The notes under the pieces were generated by a model. It worked only from the letters and a program-made list of their open reading frames with translations, ran no database searches and was not told the DNA's origin. The position numbers were made by a program, and so were the translations under genes. Below are positions 17,321-25,054 of a DNA stretch of 47,252 nucleotides, piece by piece. The stretch lies in contig CAZVPZ010000003.1 of NCBI GenBank assembly GCA_964629245.1, positions 1-47,252 of the forward strand, in the 5' to 3' direction. Origin of the DNA: CAZVPZ01 sp964629245 (GTDB lineage: Archaea > Nanohalarchaeota > Nanosalinia > Nanosalinales > Nanosalinaceae). Position 1 is the first letter of the stretch. Every line of letters begins with the position of its first letter.

Positions 17321-17388
17321 TTTTGTTCGGTCTCTGGCGAACATCCCAGAACAGCTTAAAAAATATCTGGTTGCATCCCGTGTACAGG

Positions 17389-17937
17389 ATGGAGCTCGAC
17401 TTCAAGACAATAAAGGCGCTTTCCTCACCCACCAGGGTCAGTATACTCCGCCAGGTGCTCGAGAAAGAGGCAACCCCGACCAACCTCAGCCGGGACCTGG
17501 AGAAGAGCAAATCCACGATTTCCTCCCACCTTTCCCAGCTGGTCGATGCGGGTCTCGTAGAGAAGGAGGCGGTCGAGGGCAGGAAGCGCGTCACTTACAG
17601 TCCCACGAGGAAAGCCAGGGCGATAGTCAAGGGCCACGAGAGGAAGGTCAAGTTCTCGATAGCCTCGTCCGTGATCGGGTCGTACATTGGTGTCGCCATA
17701 CTTGGAAGAATGTTCCTCCGCGACATAGGTGGTGCGGTAACGGAATATTCGGCGCAGGCCGCCCAGGACCAGGCGGGTATAATGGAACAGGGCGCACCAG
17801 AAGCAGGAGCGAGAGCGGCCGAGACCGCATCTTCCGCGGGCCCAGAGACCGCTTTCCTGTTCCTCGGAACCGGACTACTGCTTTTCTCCGCCCTCAGTCT
17901 GGGATACGGCCTCTTGATCCAGAAGCTTTCGGTCTAG
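17389..17937 (+). CDS. Membrane-tethered ArsR-family winged-helix regulator
   Basis: Residues 1-80 form an ArsR-like winged helix: LDFKTIKALSSPTR opens the first helix, NLSRDLEKSKSTISSHLSQL is the helix-turn-helix, and GRKRVTYSPT the wing. Two hydrophobic segments follow, near 85-107 (SSVIGSYIGVAILG) and 155-178 (AFLFLGTGLLLFSAL). They are separated by an Ala/Gly/Glu-rich stretch, so the DNA-binding domain should be anchored at the membrane inner face. No metal-binding Cys cluster is seen. The start at 17389 directly precedes the family N terminus and lies 29 bp after the TATA element CTTAAAAAATA (17355-17365); the frame is open further upstream but without family similarity. Confidence 0.87.
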   Translation: MELDFKTIKALSSPTRVSILRQVLEKEATPTNLSRDLEKSKSTISSHLSQLVDAGLVEKEAVEGRKRVTYSPTRKARAIVKGHERKVKFSIASSVIGSYIGVAILGRMFLRDIGGAVTEYSAQAAQDQAGIMEQGAPEAGARAAETASSAGPETAFLFLGTGLLLFSALSLGYGLLIQKLSV

Positions 17938-18080
17938 TAGCTTCAAAGCCTGCTAAAGCGACCATTGAAAAGCTCTGGTTGATATCTCCGGGTATAGTGG
18001 TGGAGCTGGAAGCCCGAGATTATTAACTTTTTCCGTTTCTGAACCCGGTCTATTCCTTATTAGCTTGATGTTTTCCAGGA

Positions 18081-18129
18081 CCTCTACAGAAAAGTATTAA
18101 ACCCTCAGGCACAAAATCCTGGGTAGAGG
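18081..18129 (+). other. Possible structured leader upstream of the MBF1 gene
   Basis: The 252 bases between 17938 and 18189 contain no convincing gene. Within them CCTCTAC (18081-18087) pairs with GTAGAGG (18123-18129), and an inner CAGG/CCTG stem lies inside. A TATA-like GTATTAAACC (18094-18103) sits in the same element. It may be a structured 5' region or simply the promoter of the MBF1 gene with a leader of about 65 nt. Confidence 0.3.
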
Positions 18130-18189
18130 AAACCAGTATCTTCAAACAAAGGATCCGACCAAGAAATGACTTTTTCTCTGTGACGCCAA

Positions 18190-18630
18190 ATGCCATCCTG
18201 CGAACTGTGTGGTAAGGATGCCGATTCTATCGTGAAGGCCAAAATCGAGGGGGCAAAGCTCGACGTCTGTGAGTCCTGTGCCGAGATGGGAGAGACCATC
18301 GATACCCCGAAAAAGAAGGTGAAGAAGAAAAAGGCGGCCCGTCCACGGGAGAGCGAGGTGCTTGTCGATGATTACGGCAACCGGGTGAAGAAGGCACGTG
18401 AGACAGAGGAGATATCTATCAAGGAACTCTCGGACGAGCTCAACGAGAAGTCGTCCCTCATCTCCAAGATCGAGAAACAGGACCTGAAACCCGACAGGAC
18501 GCTCGCACAGAAACTGTCGAAGAGACTCGATATCGAACTCTATACCAAACCGGAGGTCATGGACTATGATTCAGGGTCGAACGCTGACTCGAGGAAGGCC
18601 ACGCTGGAAGACGTTGCGGAAGTCGACTAG
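18190..18630 (+). CDS. mbf1: Multiprotein bridging factor 1 (MBF1)-like transcription factor
   Basis: Archaeal MBF1 links transcription to translation and binds the small ribosomal subunit. The 146-aa protein has the N-terminal zinc ribbon with Cys4-x2-Cys7 and Cys27-x2-Cys30, a basic linker of lysines at about 41-51, and a Cro/XRE helix-turn-helix near 62-115 (RVKKARETEEISIKELSDEL, then SLISKIEKQDLKP). The acidic C-terminal tail is longer than in some relatives. The order of domains and the length match the archaeal family. Its last four bases overlap the stop of the convergent membrane protein gene. Confidence 0.92.
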   Translation: MPSCELCGKDADSIVKAKIEGAKLDVCESCAEMGETIDTPKKKVKKKKAARPRESEVLVDDYGNRVKKARETEEISIKELSDELNEKSSLISKIEKQDLKPDRTLAQKLSKRLDIELYTKPEVMDYDSGSNADSRKATLEDVAEVD

Positions 18631-19097
18631 CTCAGCCTGAACTCCCTGTCCATCATGAGATGGGATGACAGTCCTACTCCCATCGCGAGTCCGGGGGCGA
18701 CGGAAGAGACAGTATAGATACCCCCGATGACAGCCAGAGAGGTCGCGGTTACACCGAAGCTTATCGAATGGGTGAAGCCCCGGTGCCTTATCTTCCAGAG
18801 CGAGAGCAAGACGTAAACTCCAATGAATGAGGCTGCGGCGGCAGCGAACCTTTCAGGCAGTTGAAGCGGCGCTATCACAGAGACCGCGAGGCCAGCCACT
18901 ATACATACCAGTGACTTGACGGCGCGGTGGACGTAGGAGTTCTTATGGTCTATGTCCGGTAGCACCGAGCCGATGAAAACCGCGAACATCGACAGCAGGA
19001 GTTCAGTGTATCCCAGAGAGATGAAACCGTCCGACAAGTACATCACTGTCGCGGCGAGAAGGAAGCCGAAAAGCACGTGTTCGCTGAACTCTCCCAT
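18627..19097 (-). CDS. Membrane-bound metal-dependent hydrolase (YdjM/DUF457 family)
   Basis: This 156-aa integral membrane protein has about four hydrophobic segments, near 5-25, 30-45, 65-95 and 115-145. Conserved polar motifs of the YdjM/DUF457 family are visible: GSVLPDIDHKNS at the end of the second segment, HRGFTHS near 105-111, and SSHLMMD near the C terminus. Together they form the presumed metal site. Family members are predicted membrane hydrolases, some linked to stress responses; the substrate is unknown. A TATA-like GAATTTAAC about 27 bp upstream lies within the end of the ROK gene, so it may be transcribed separately. Confidence 0.82.
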   Translation of the reverse strand: MGEFSEHVLFGFLLAATVMYLSDGFISLGYTELLLSMFAVFIGSVLPDIDHKNSYVHRAVKSLVCIVAGLAVSVIAPLQLPERFAAAAASFIGVYVLLSLWKIRHRGFTHSISFGVTATSLAVIGGIYTVSSVAPGLAMGVGLSSHLMMDREFRLS

Positions 19098-19113
19098 GTA
19101 ATAAACAACCGCA

Positions 19114-20001
19114 CTACCAGGAGTTAAATTCTCCGTTGCAGATAGCCCTCAGGCCGTGGATGACCGCCTTTTCCTCGAGCTGGCACAGCTCGATTTCCGG
19201 TACCCCGTTAATCACCTGGTCGGAGACAGAATCCCTGAGCGGCTCAAGTATCGTCTCCGGGTGGTTGAGCGCGACCGCTCCTCCCATGGTTATCAGCTCT
19301 GGGTTGAAGACGTGGATCAGGTCAGCAACCGCCTTGGTGTTGTACCTGTTCATCCTTTCTATCACCTTTTTCGCGGTTCGGTCACCGTTGCCGCGGGCCT
19401 CGAATATCTCCCTTGCATCGCTGTAATGGGTGTCGTACAGCTCTCTTGCCATGCGGGGAAGATTGTTTCCCGAGCAGAAGCCCTCCCAGTGACCTTTCCC
19501 GCCGCATCCACAGTCGAAGTCCTCGTCGGATACACGCATGTGACCGACTTCTCCGAGGTTGCCCTCGTGACCCTCTACCACGTTACCATCCAGTATGACG
19601 CCCGCGCCTATACCAGAACTTATAGTGAGGTAGAGCATGTTGTCGCGCGAGTTGCCGTAGCAGTACTCTCCTATAACCGCAGAGGTGCAGTCATTGACTA
19701 TTTCCACGTCCCCGAACTTCTCAAGCGGTTCGCGGAGCGGCACCTCGTCCAGCCCTATGTCCTTGAAAAGGTTGGGCGGATAGAAAACACCTCTTTCATG
19801 GTCTACAGGACCTGCAGCGGCTATCGCCACGTCCTCTAGGTCTCCCATACTGTGCGGAGAACCGGATACGACATCCGCAACTGTTTCCTCCACGTTTCCC
19901 AAGAACTCTGTGCTCGGTATCTTCTTCTCGACTTCGAAGCCGCCGTTCCCGAGACCGAGAAGCGTGTTCGTGCCGCCGATATCAACGCACAGAAAGGTCA
20001 T
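19114..20001 (-). CDS. ROK-family sugar kinase (probable glucokinase)
   Basis: The 295-aa protein has the ROK-family layout. The phosphate-binding motif DIGGTN is at 7-12, a catalytic NDCTSAVIGE segment lies in the first lobe, and SSGIGAGVI and EVGHM follow. The zinc-binding FDCGCGGKGHWE has the CxCGxxGxxE pattern of ROK kinases rather than repressors. There is no N-terminal helix-turn-helix, so it is a kinase, most likely using ATP to phosphorylate glucose or another hexose. It could feed hexose 6-phosphate toward the phosphomannomutase pathway encoded nearby; that is inference. Its stop lies 16 bp from the start of the membrane hydrolase on the same strand. Confidence 0.9.
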   Translation of the reverse strand: MTFLCVDIGGTNTLLGLGNGGFEVEKKIPSTEFLGNVEETVADVVSGSPHSMGDLEDVAIAAAGPVDHERGVFYPPNLFKDIGLDEVPLREPLEKFGDVEIVNDCTSAVIGEYCYGNSRDNMLYLTISSGIGAGVILDGNVVEGHEGNLGEVGHMRVSDEDFDCGCGGKGHWEGFCSGNNLPRMARELYDTHYSDAREIFEARGNGDRTAKKVIERMNRYNTKAVADLIHVFNPELITMGGAVALNHPETILEPLRDSVSDQVINGVPEIELCQLEEKAVIHGLRAICNGEFNSW

Positions 20002-20059
20002 AATACATCGTATTACTCGAGGTTTTTGAATCTATTACATCCTCCCACGGAGCCCCCAG

Positions 20060-20139
20060 CATTTTTAAAAGCGTCAGGGGGCATCAAACAGACGGAGATA
20101 CAAATGAAAGGTGGATATGTTCACACCGGAAGACGCTGA
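20060..20139 (+). promoter_or_regulatory. Promoter and possible leader peptide ahead of the AbrB-type gene
   Basis: A TATA-like element (ATTTTTAAAAGC, 20061-20072) is followed at 20104 by an ATG that opens an 11-codon frame ending in TGA (MKGGYVHTGRR). The AbrB-type gene starts at 20184. If this promoter serves it, the leader is about 90 nt with an upstream short frame. The 182-base gap shows nothing else. Confidence 0.35.
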
Positions 20140-20183
20140 AAAATTTCAAAACCTTCCAGATAGTTCTAATTCTACCTCTACAG

Positions 20184-20426
20184 GTGGATGCGTTCACCTT
20201 CCGCGCCCGCATGGATTCGAAGGGACGCGTGACGGTTCCTGCCCGTATCAGGGAGAAACTTGGGATTGATAGGGGAGGCGTCCTCCATTTTGCCGTCCTG
20301 AGTGTTTCGAGGGTAACCTGCGAGGTCGAAGGCCCGCGAAAGGCTCTGGAGGTCATAGAAGACCTGGAATCTGTACAGAGTTTTTCCTACAGTGACGGCT
20401 CCCTGGAGGTGTTCCTCGATGTCTGA
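20184..20426 (+). CDS. AbrB/SpoVT-type DNA-binding protein
   Basis: This 80-aa protein carries a swapped-hairpin AbrB domain near residues 8-50: MDSKGRVTVPARIREKLGI matches the family GRVTIPxxIRxxLGI pattern. The C-terminal 30 residues may form a dimer extension. Such proteins act as transition-state regulators, phosphate-related regulators or antitoxins in archaea. The start is a GTG at 20184, chosen because the family core begins close to the N terminus. The last 8 bp overlap the following gene, so the two are probably co-translated. The downstream unknown protein may be its functional partner. Confidence 0.85.
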   Translation: MDAFTFRARMDSKGRVTVPARIREKLGIDRGGVLHFAVLSVSRVTCEVEGPRKALEVIEDLESVQSFSYSDGSLEVFLDV

Positions 20427-20865
20427 AATCTCACCCCGGGTATATGACGCACCGGATGGCGTGGACATCACAGAGGCTGTATACCGGGGAGACGACTTCT
20501 TCCTGGGTTCCGGGAAGAGAGACTTCCGGCTGGCGCTGATCGAGACCCCTGAGATTCAGGCTCTTGCAATCGACTACAGTGATATCCAGCCGGAGAAAAT
20601 GAATGATGCCCCGTATAGAGGAGTCAGGGACGGAAGTTACTTCGTCGCACCGGAAGTAGCAGAGATCAAGCTGTCTGTCGGTCCAAGAGGCAACTTCTCA
20701 GGGCTCGATATGTCTTTTCCTGCAGGCTATGTAGTGACTCCCTACGGCACTGACAGGGATAACACTTCCAGGATCGTGGAGAGTTTCAGGGACTCGATTG
20801 TCGAGGCCATCGACGAGGCAAGCAAAGAACCCCTTGACGCCAGAGCTGACGACTGGATGAGGTGA
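20419..20865 (+). CDS. Unknown protein coupled to the AbrB-type gene (148 aa)
   Basis: I do not recognise a family. The protein is acidic and looks alpha/beta, with beta-like segments through the centre (KRDFRLALIET, EIKLSVGPRG, YVVTPYGT) and a long C-terminal helix. It has no PIN, RelE or other toxin motif that I can see. The ATG at 20419 overlaps the AbrB-type gene by 8 bp. Its stop, within GGTGAG, overlaps the ribosome-binding site of HisRS. The three genes therefore form one tight operon. Confidence 0.75.
   Translation: MSEISPRVYDAPDGVDITEAVYRGDDFFLGSGKRDFRLALIETPEIQALAIDYSDIQPEKMNDAPYRGVRDGSYFVAPEVAEIKLSVGPRGNFSGLDMSFPAGYVVTPYGTDRDNTSRIVESFRDSIVEAIDEASKEPLDARADDWMR
20856..20864 (+). promoter_or_regulatory. 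Shine-Dalgarno site deciding the HisRS start
   Basis: GAGGTGA lies 5-6 nt before the ATG at 20871 and overlaps the stop codon of the upstream gene. It favours the ATG at 20871 over the overlapping in-frame GTG at 20862 and the later ATG at 20904. Confidence 0.6.
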
Positions 20866-20870
20866 GAAAA

Positions 20871-22202
20871 ATGGATAAAAGAAGAGAGGTAGAAAAACCC
20901 TTTATGGATGACATAAAAAGCCTGAAGGGATTCTACGACCGGTACCCGGAAGAGTTCGCGTCGTGGCGCTACCTTATAGACCTGGTGGAGGAAACCGCGA
21001 GAGAGTTCGGCTTCAGGGAGATAGATACTCCCGCGGTTGAGCGCACCGACCTCTTCCAGGTCAAGTCGGGCGACGAACTCCTCGACCAGATGTACCGGTT
21101 CGAGGATAAAGGCGGCCGGGACGTTTCCCTTGTGCCCGAGCAGACGCCGACAAGGGCGAGGCTTGTACAGCAGAGGAAGGACCTGAAGTCGCCAATCAAG
21201 TGGTTCGACACCTCGAAGCGCTGGAGGTACGAGGATGTCCAGAAAGGCCGTGACCGGGAGTTCTTCCAGACAGACATAGACGTTTTCGGCATCGAGAGCC
21301 TGGAGGCCGACGCGGAGGTTATCGCCTGCGCCGCCACGATTTTCGAGAAGCTTGGACTGGACAATCGGGTCGTTTTCCTTGTAAATGACCGGAACATACT
21401 AGAATCAGTACTGGAAGACCGCGGCGTAGAGAACACCGCGGAAGTCCTCGACCTTATAGACGACCGCGAGAAGATGGATAGGGAAGAGTTTCTCGGGAGA
21501 CTGGAGGAAGAGGGCCTGGAAAGCGGTCAGGCCGAGAAAGTGGAGGAGATAACATCCATCTCCGGACCCATAACTGAGAAGGTAGAGGAACTGAGGGGGA
21601 TAGCCCCTGAATCCGCGATGGAGGCTGTTGAAAGGATGCAGGCCCTGGCTGACGCCCTCGACTCCTACGGCGTCGCTGAGATGTGCAGGCTCGACCTCTC
21701 CGTATACCGCGGCCTTGCCTACTACACCGGCCTGGTCTTCGAGGCCTTCGACTCGGAGGGCGAACTCAGGGCGCTCTTCGGCGGTGGTCGTTACGATGAC
21801 CTTGTCGGCCTGTTCGGGAACCGGGAGGTGCCTGCCGTCGGCTTTGCCTTCGGCTATTCGCCGACCGTCGAACTACTCAAGCGCGAGCAACTCTGGCCTC
21901 TCTCGGAAGTCGAGACTGATGTCTACGTTCTCACCGCTTCTGAAACTGTCCGGGATGAAGCCCTTGAGTACGCTAGCCAGCTCCGGTCGGAAGGCCTCAC
22001 CGTGCAGACTGATTTAACGGGAAGAGGGTTCGGCGACCAGCTTTCCTACGCTGACTCCATAGACGCGGAACGCGTCCTGATAGTCGGTGAAAGAGATCTG
22101 GAAGATGGCAAGGTCACCCTGAAGCACATGGACAGCGGTAGGGAAGAGCTGGTCGAGAGGGACGCCGTGGTCGCCCACCTGGAATCCGAAGGCTTCCTCT
22201 AG
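20871..22202 (+). CDS. hisS: Histidyl-tRNA synthetase
   Basis: This class II synthetase charges tRNA-His. The 443-aa protein opens with LKGFYDRYPEE and motif 1 residues in the first helix. The motif 2 region contains WRYEDVQKGRDREFFQTDIDVFG, including the Arg and Glu that bind ATP. The HisRS-specific signature RGLAYYTGLVFE follows, then FGGGRYDDLVGLFG and motif 3 (PAVGFAFGYSPTVE). The C-terminal anticodon-binding domain is present from about residue 345. It is the third gene of the AbrB operon and overlaps the convergent coiled-coil gene by 4 bp at its 3' end. Confidence 0.95.
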   Translation: MDKRREVEKPFMDDIKSLKGFYDRYPEEFASWRYLIDLVEETAREFGFREIDTPAVERTDLFQVKSGDELLDQMYRFEDKGGRDVSLVPEQTPTRARLVQQRKDLKSPIKWFDTSKRWRYEDVQKGRDREFFQTDIDVFGIESLEADAEVIACAATIFEKLGLDNRVVFLVNDRNILESVLEDRGVENTAEVLDLIDDREKMDREEFLGRLEEEGLESGQAEKVEEITSISGPITEKVEELRGIAPESAMEAVERMQALADALDSYGVAEMCRLDLSVYRGLAYYTGLVFEAFDSEGELRALFGGGRYDDLVGLFGNREVPAVGFAFGYSPTVELLKREQLWPLSEVETDVYVLTASETVRDEALEYASQLRSEGLTVQTDLTGRGFGDQLSYADSIDAERVLIVGERDLEDGKVTLKHMDSGREELVERDAVVAHLESEGFL

Positions 22203-22801
22203 AAGGGGAGTTTCGACCTTATCTCTGAAGCCTTCTCTTTTATCCGCTTCGTCCTTGCGATGGAGCCGGTACTGACACCTTTCTCCAGCTTCCGTGTCTT
22301 TCTCTCTGCGGGTTGCAGGAACTCCTGTTTCCAGTTCTCCGTGTAATCCACGAGCTCTCGCGATACCTCCCCGGCTTCTATACCCCGGTCTAGCTTGGTT
22401 TCCATCTGGTTAAGTACATCGGTGAGCTTCATCGAACCCGACCGCAGGTTTTCGATAACTTCTTCAGCCACCTCGGCTATCTTTATATCCCGCTCTGGAG
22501 CCTTCCTTCCAGTGGTTTTCAGGTTCCTTATCCTTCGCTCCACTGCTTCAAGCTCGTCCTCCATCTCCGCTCCCAGGAAAACCTGGAGCTCTCCGATGCT
22601 GTCCTGCAGGTTCTCCACCGAGCCGAAGTTCCTGAATTCGCGGAGTTTCTGGTCCATGAAGCTGTCAACGCGGCCGACCGCCTCCTCAAGCTTGTTGACT
22701 GCGGCCACTTCGTCGTCAGCTATCCTGTACTCGGCCTGAGACTCGCTTATCCTTTCTCGCGTCCTGTCACGAAACTTCTCCAGTTTCTGCCTGAAGTCCA
22801 T
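22199..22801 (-). CDS. Coiled-coil protein of unknown function (200 aa)
   Basis: I do not recognise a family. Nearly the whole protein appears helical, with heptad-like patterning at about 5-110 and 125-195, rich in Glu, Arg and Lys, and no signal peptide or membrane segment. The frame extends upstream to 22909, but that part overlaps the next gene. The ATG at 22801 lies about 28 bp after a TATA-like ATATTTTAACC (22824-22834, minus strand), so I start it there. It follows the DUF4186-like gene on the same strand and may belong with the coiled-coil gene at 23262. Confidence 0.75.
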   Translation of the reverse strand: MDFRQKLEKFRDRTRERISESQAEYRIADDEVAAVNKLEEAVGRVDSFMDQKLREFRNFGSVENLQDSIGELQVFLGAEMEDELEAVERRIRNLKTTGRKAPERDIKIAEVAEEVIENLRSGSMKLTDVLNQMETKLDRGIEAGEVSRELVDYTENWKQEFLQPAERKTRKLEKGVSTGSIARTKRIKEKASEIRSKLPF

Positions 22802-22836
22802 GATACCACTTTCGTCTTCCTGGTTAAAATATCCGG

Positions 22837-23217
22837 TCAGAAATCGGAGAGGCTTCTCTGCTGTCTCTGCTTCTCCTCGAAGAAAAAGTTGTACTCCCGC
22901 ACAATCCACCTTATCGCGAGGTTCACCACGGATTCTACCTGTGAATCGGTAAGGTCCTTACCTGCGGGGATCCTGTGGGCCCGGGAAAGGTCCTGCCTTG
23001 AGGCGGCTTTGCATGCGTGGAGAGCCTTGTAGACAGGATTTCCCGCGGTCGGTGTCTGGTATCCATCGGTCTCTGGCTGCTCCCTCAGCTTCTCCTCTAC
23101 TATCTGCCGGGCCTGCTCCCGTATCTTTTCAAGCCCAAGTTCCCGTATCAGCTCCACGTCGTTCTCGTCGAGCCTTGGCCGGGAGCGGTCCCGTCCGGGG
23201 AGTTTGAGTTTTCTCAT
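22837..23217 (-). CDS. DUF4186-like protein
   Basis: The 126-aa protein matches my recollection of the DUF4186 layout. An N-terminal LDENDVELIRELGLEKIREQAR helix is followed by a variable linker, then QTPTAGNPVYKALHACKAASRQDL, HRIPAGKDLT and a final helix with IRWI. Typical members have a TPxRGHPVxxAQHATATCCRxCL core, a likely metal site. Here only one cysteine of that group (in HAC) remains and the His of GHP is Asn, so metal binding may be lost. The function of the family is unknown. A TATA-like ATTCTTAAAAC element about 27 bp upstream supports the start at 23217. Confidence 0.7.
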   Translation of the reverse strand: MRKLKLPGRDRSRPRLDENDVELIRELGLEKIREQARQIVEEKLREQPETDGYQTPTAGNPVYKALHACKAASRQDLSRAHRIPAGKDLTDSQVESVVNLAIRWIVREYNFFFEEKQRQQRSLSDF

Positions 23218-23261
23218 AGACTGTTGACTGATTCCGAAAGTTTTAAGAATACTGAATAGCG

Positions 23262-23774
23262 CTATGCCGTGGCTAAGTCGCGGAGCTTGTTGTTCGAGTA
23301 GGCGAGTTCTGTCTGTATCTCCTCAAGGACTTGGCTCTCCTCCGATCGCTCAAACTCGTCGAGCCTCTCCGCGATCATCCGGGGGTCGAGGTCTTCTTCC
23401 TCCAGTGCATCCTGCGCCCTCTCGAGGATCTTGTCCAGCCTGGCCTCTTCCTTCTCCATAAGGCCGAGCGCCCTCTCTATACGGTTGAAGACCTCCAGCA
23501 GGACTTCGGGCCCGGACTGGTCCATCTCCTGCCTCAGTTCCTGTACATCGTCGTTTACCTCCTTGAGAACCGGCTGTATGTCGTCCTTGAGGTATATCCG
23601 GAAATCCTTGATGTTTGTCCTGAGCTTGTTTGGGTGTTCTCCGTTACGCGCGTTCTGGAAGAACTGGTCTTCCACCTCTGAAACACCTTCAAACGCCTTG
23701 AAAACCTCGATAAGGCGCTCTATTATCTCTTCCTCCTTCTCTGCCGTCTTCACTGGTTCTTCTGCTTCGGTCAT
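23262..23774 (-). CDS. Coiled-coil protein of unknown function (170 aa)
   Basis: I do not recognise a family. The protein is very acidic and helical from about residue 10 to the end. It has repeated heptad-like patterns (VLKEVNDDVQELRQEM, VFNRIERALGLMEKEEARL) and a short C-terminal helix ending LRDLATA. No membrane segment or signal peptide is present. It is transcribed divergently from the OBG-family GTPase, and the two start codons are 53 bp apart with a single TATA element midway. The pair is therefore likely co-regulated, although no functional link is known. Confidence 0.75.
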   Translation of the reverse strand: MTEAEEPVKTAEKEEEIIERLIEVFKAFEGVSEVEDQFFQNARNGEHPNKLRTNIKDFRIYLKDDIQPVLKEVNDDVQELRQEMDQSGPEVLLEVFNRIERALGLMEKEEARLDKILERAQDALEEEDLDPRMIAERLDEFERSEESQVLEEIQTELAYSNNKLRDLATA

Positions 23775-23793
23775 GAAAGACTACTTCCCGCCT

Positions 23794-23803
23794 TTTTTTA
23801 TAA
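23794..23803. promoter_or_regulatory. Single TATA element shared by two divergent genes
   Basis: TTTTTTATAA lies exactly midway between the start codons at 23774 (minus) and 23827 (plus). Its centre is about 25-27 bp from each, so one TBP site could direct leaderless transcription both ways. I see no second TATA element in the 52-bp interval. Confidence 0.55.
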
Positions 23804-23826
23804 CGTTTCAAGATTCTTCATCTTCC

Positions 23827-25023
23827 ATGCCCTACAAGATAGGTCTCGTGGGAAAACCGAGCGCTGGCAAGTCCAGCTTTTTCAACGCCGCCACTATGAA
23901 CGATATAGACGAGGGTAGCTATCCCTTTACGACCATCGACCCCAACATCGGCGAGGCGTACGTCCGGGTGAAATGCGCGGCCCCTGATTTCGGCAAGGAG
24001 TGTGACCCGAGAGTCGGCGCCTGCATCGATGAAACCCGCTTCGTGCCAGTCCAGCTGGTGGATGTGGCGGGCCTGATTCCAGGGGCCCACAAGGGCAAGG
24101 GACTGGGAAACCAGTTCCTGTCCGATCTCAACGAGGCAGACGTACTGATACACATCGTCGATTTCTCCGGGAAAACGGATATCGAGGGCGAGCCGACAGA
24201 GGGACACGATCCAAGAGAGGACATCGACTTCCTCGAGCATGAACTCGATATGTGGTACTTGGACATACTTGAGAAGGGTATAACGCGCTACGAGAACAAG
24301 CAGAGACAGCCGGATGTCAAGCTGGAGGAAGAACTTGCCGAGCAGATGAGCTCCTTTGACATCGGGAAAAACAGGGTCAAGCAACTCGTCCTCGACCGGG
24401 ATCTCGAGCTCGATCCGGAAACCTGGGACACGCAGGACAGGGAGGAGATTGCGAGGGCCATACGGAAGGAGACAAAGCCGATGATCGTGGCCGCCAACAA
24501 GATCGATACTGAGGAGGCCCAGCGGAATTACGAGCAGATAAGGGATGACCCGGAATACAGCGATACGACTATCGTGCCGTGCAGTGCCCACGCCGAGAGA
24601 GCGCTGAAGAAGGCTGACGAGCAGGGTGTGATAGACTACGTGCCGGGTGACAGCGGCTTCGAGCTCAGGTCAGGTGTATCCGGTGAGCGGGGACAGGGAC
24701 TTGAGCGGATAGCCGGGCTAATCGAGGAATACGGTGGGGCCGGTGTCCAGCAGGCGCTGGAATCAGCACTTTTCGACGAACTGGGGCTTATTGCGGTCTT
24801 CCCCGGTGGAACTGAAGGCCTCAGGGATGAGCGCGGCAACGTCCTGCCGGACTGCTTCCTGTTACCACGGGGTTCGACTGCAGAGGAATTCGCATTCCAG
24901 ATACACTCTGATATAGGCGAGGGTTTCCTCCACGCTATAGATGTGAGAGATGATAGGCAGATTGGAGCCGATCACCGGCTCCAGCACCGCGATGTCATCG
25001 AGATAGTCTCCTCGAACCAGTAG
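23827..25023 (+). CDS. OBG-family GTPase with C-terminal TGS domain (YchF-like, archaeal type)
   Basis: This is a translation-factor-class GTPase of 398 aa. The P-loop GKPSAGKSS is at 9-17, the switch II motif DVAGLIPGAHKGKGLGN at 79-95, and the specificity motif NKID at 224-227. A TGS domain near 325-398 contains FLLPRGSTAEEFAFQIHSDIG and HRLQHRDVIEI. The layout matches the archaeal/eukaryotic Ygr210-type branch of the YchF group, which binds ribosomes and guanine or adenine nucleotides. The frame is open for about 130 codons upstream, but that region lies within the divergent coiled-coil gene. The ATG at 23827 starts the P-loop strand and is about 26 bp from the shared TATA element. Confidence 0.93.
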   Translation: MPYKIGLVGKPSAGKSSFFNAATMNDIDEGSYPFTTIDPNIGEAYVRVKCAAPDFGKECDPRVGACIDETRFVPVQLVDVAGLIPGAHKGKGLGNQFLSDLNEADVLIHIVDFSGKTDIEGEPTEGHDPREDIDFLEHELDMWYLDILEKGITRYENKQRQPDVKLEEELAEQMSSFDIGKNRVKQLVLDRDLELDPETWDTQDREEIARAIRKETKPMIVAANKIDTEEAQRNYEQIRDDPEYSDTTIVPCSAHAERALKKADEQGVIDYVPGDSGFELRSGVSGERGQGLERIAGLIEEYGGAGVQQALESALFDELGLIAVFPGGTEGLRDERGNVLPDCFLLPRGSTAEEFAFQIHSDIGEGFLHAIDVRDDRQIGADHRLQHRDVIEIVSSNQ

Positions 25024-25054
25024 AAAATTAAGTTTCTTGCTGCCGTTTCGCAAT

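Noticed and set aside
17938..18189. Possible tRNA or RNA gene in the gap
   Set aside because: No T-loop consensus, acceptor stem or cloverleaf could be traced on either strand.
23431..23826. N-terminal extension of the OBG-type GTPase frame
   Set aside because: Ser/Arg-rich, antisense to the coiled-coil gene, and upstream of the TATA element; the family starts at the P-loop strand.
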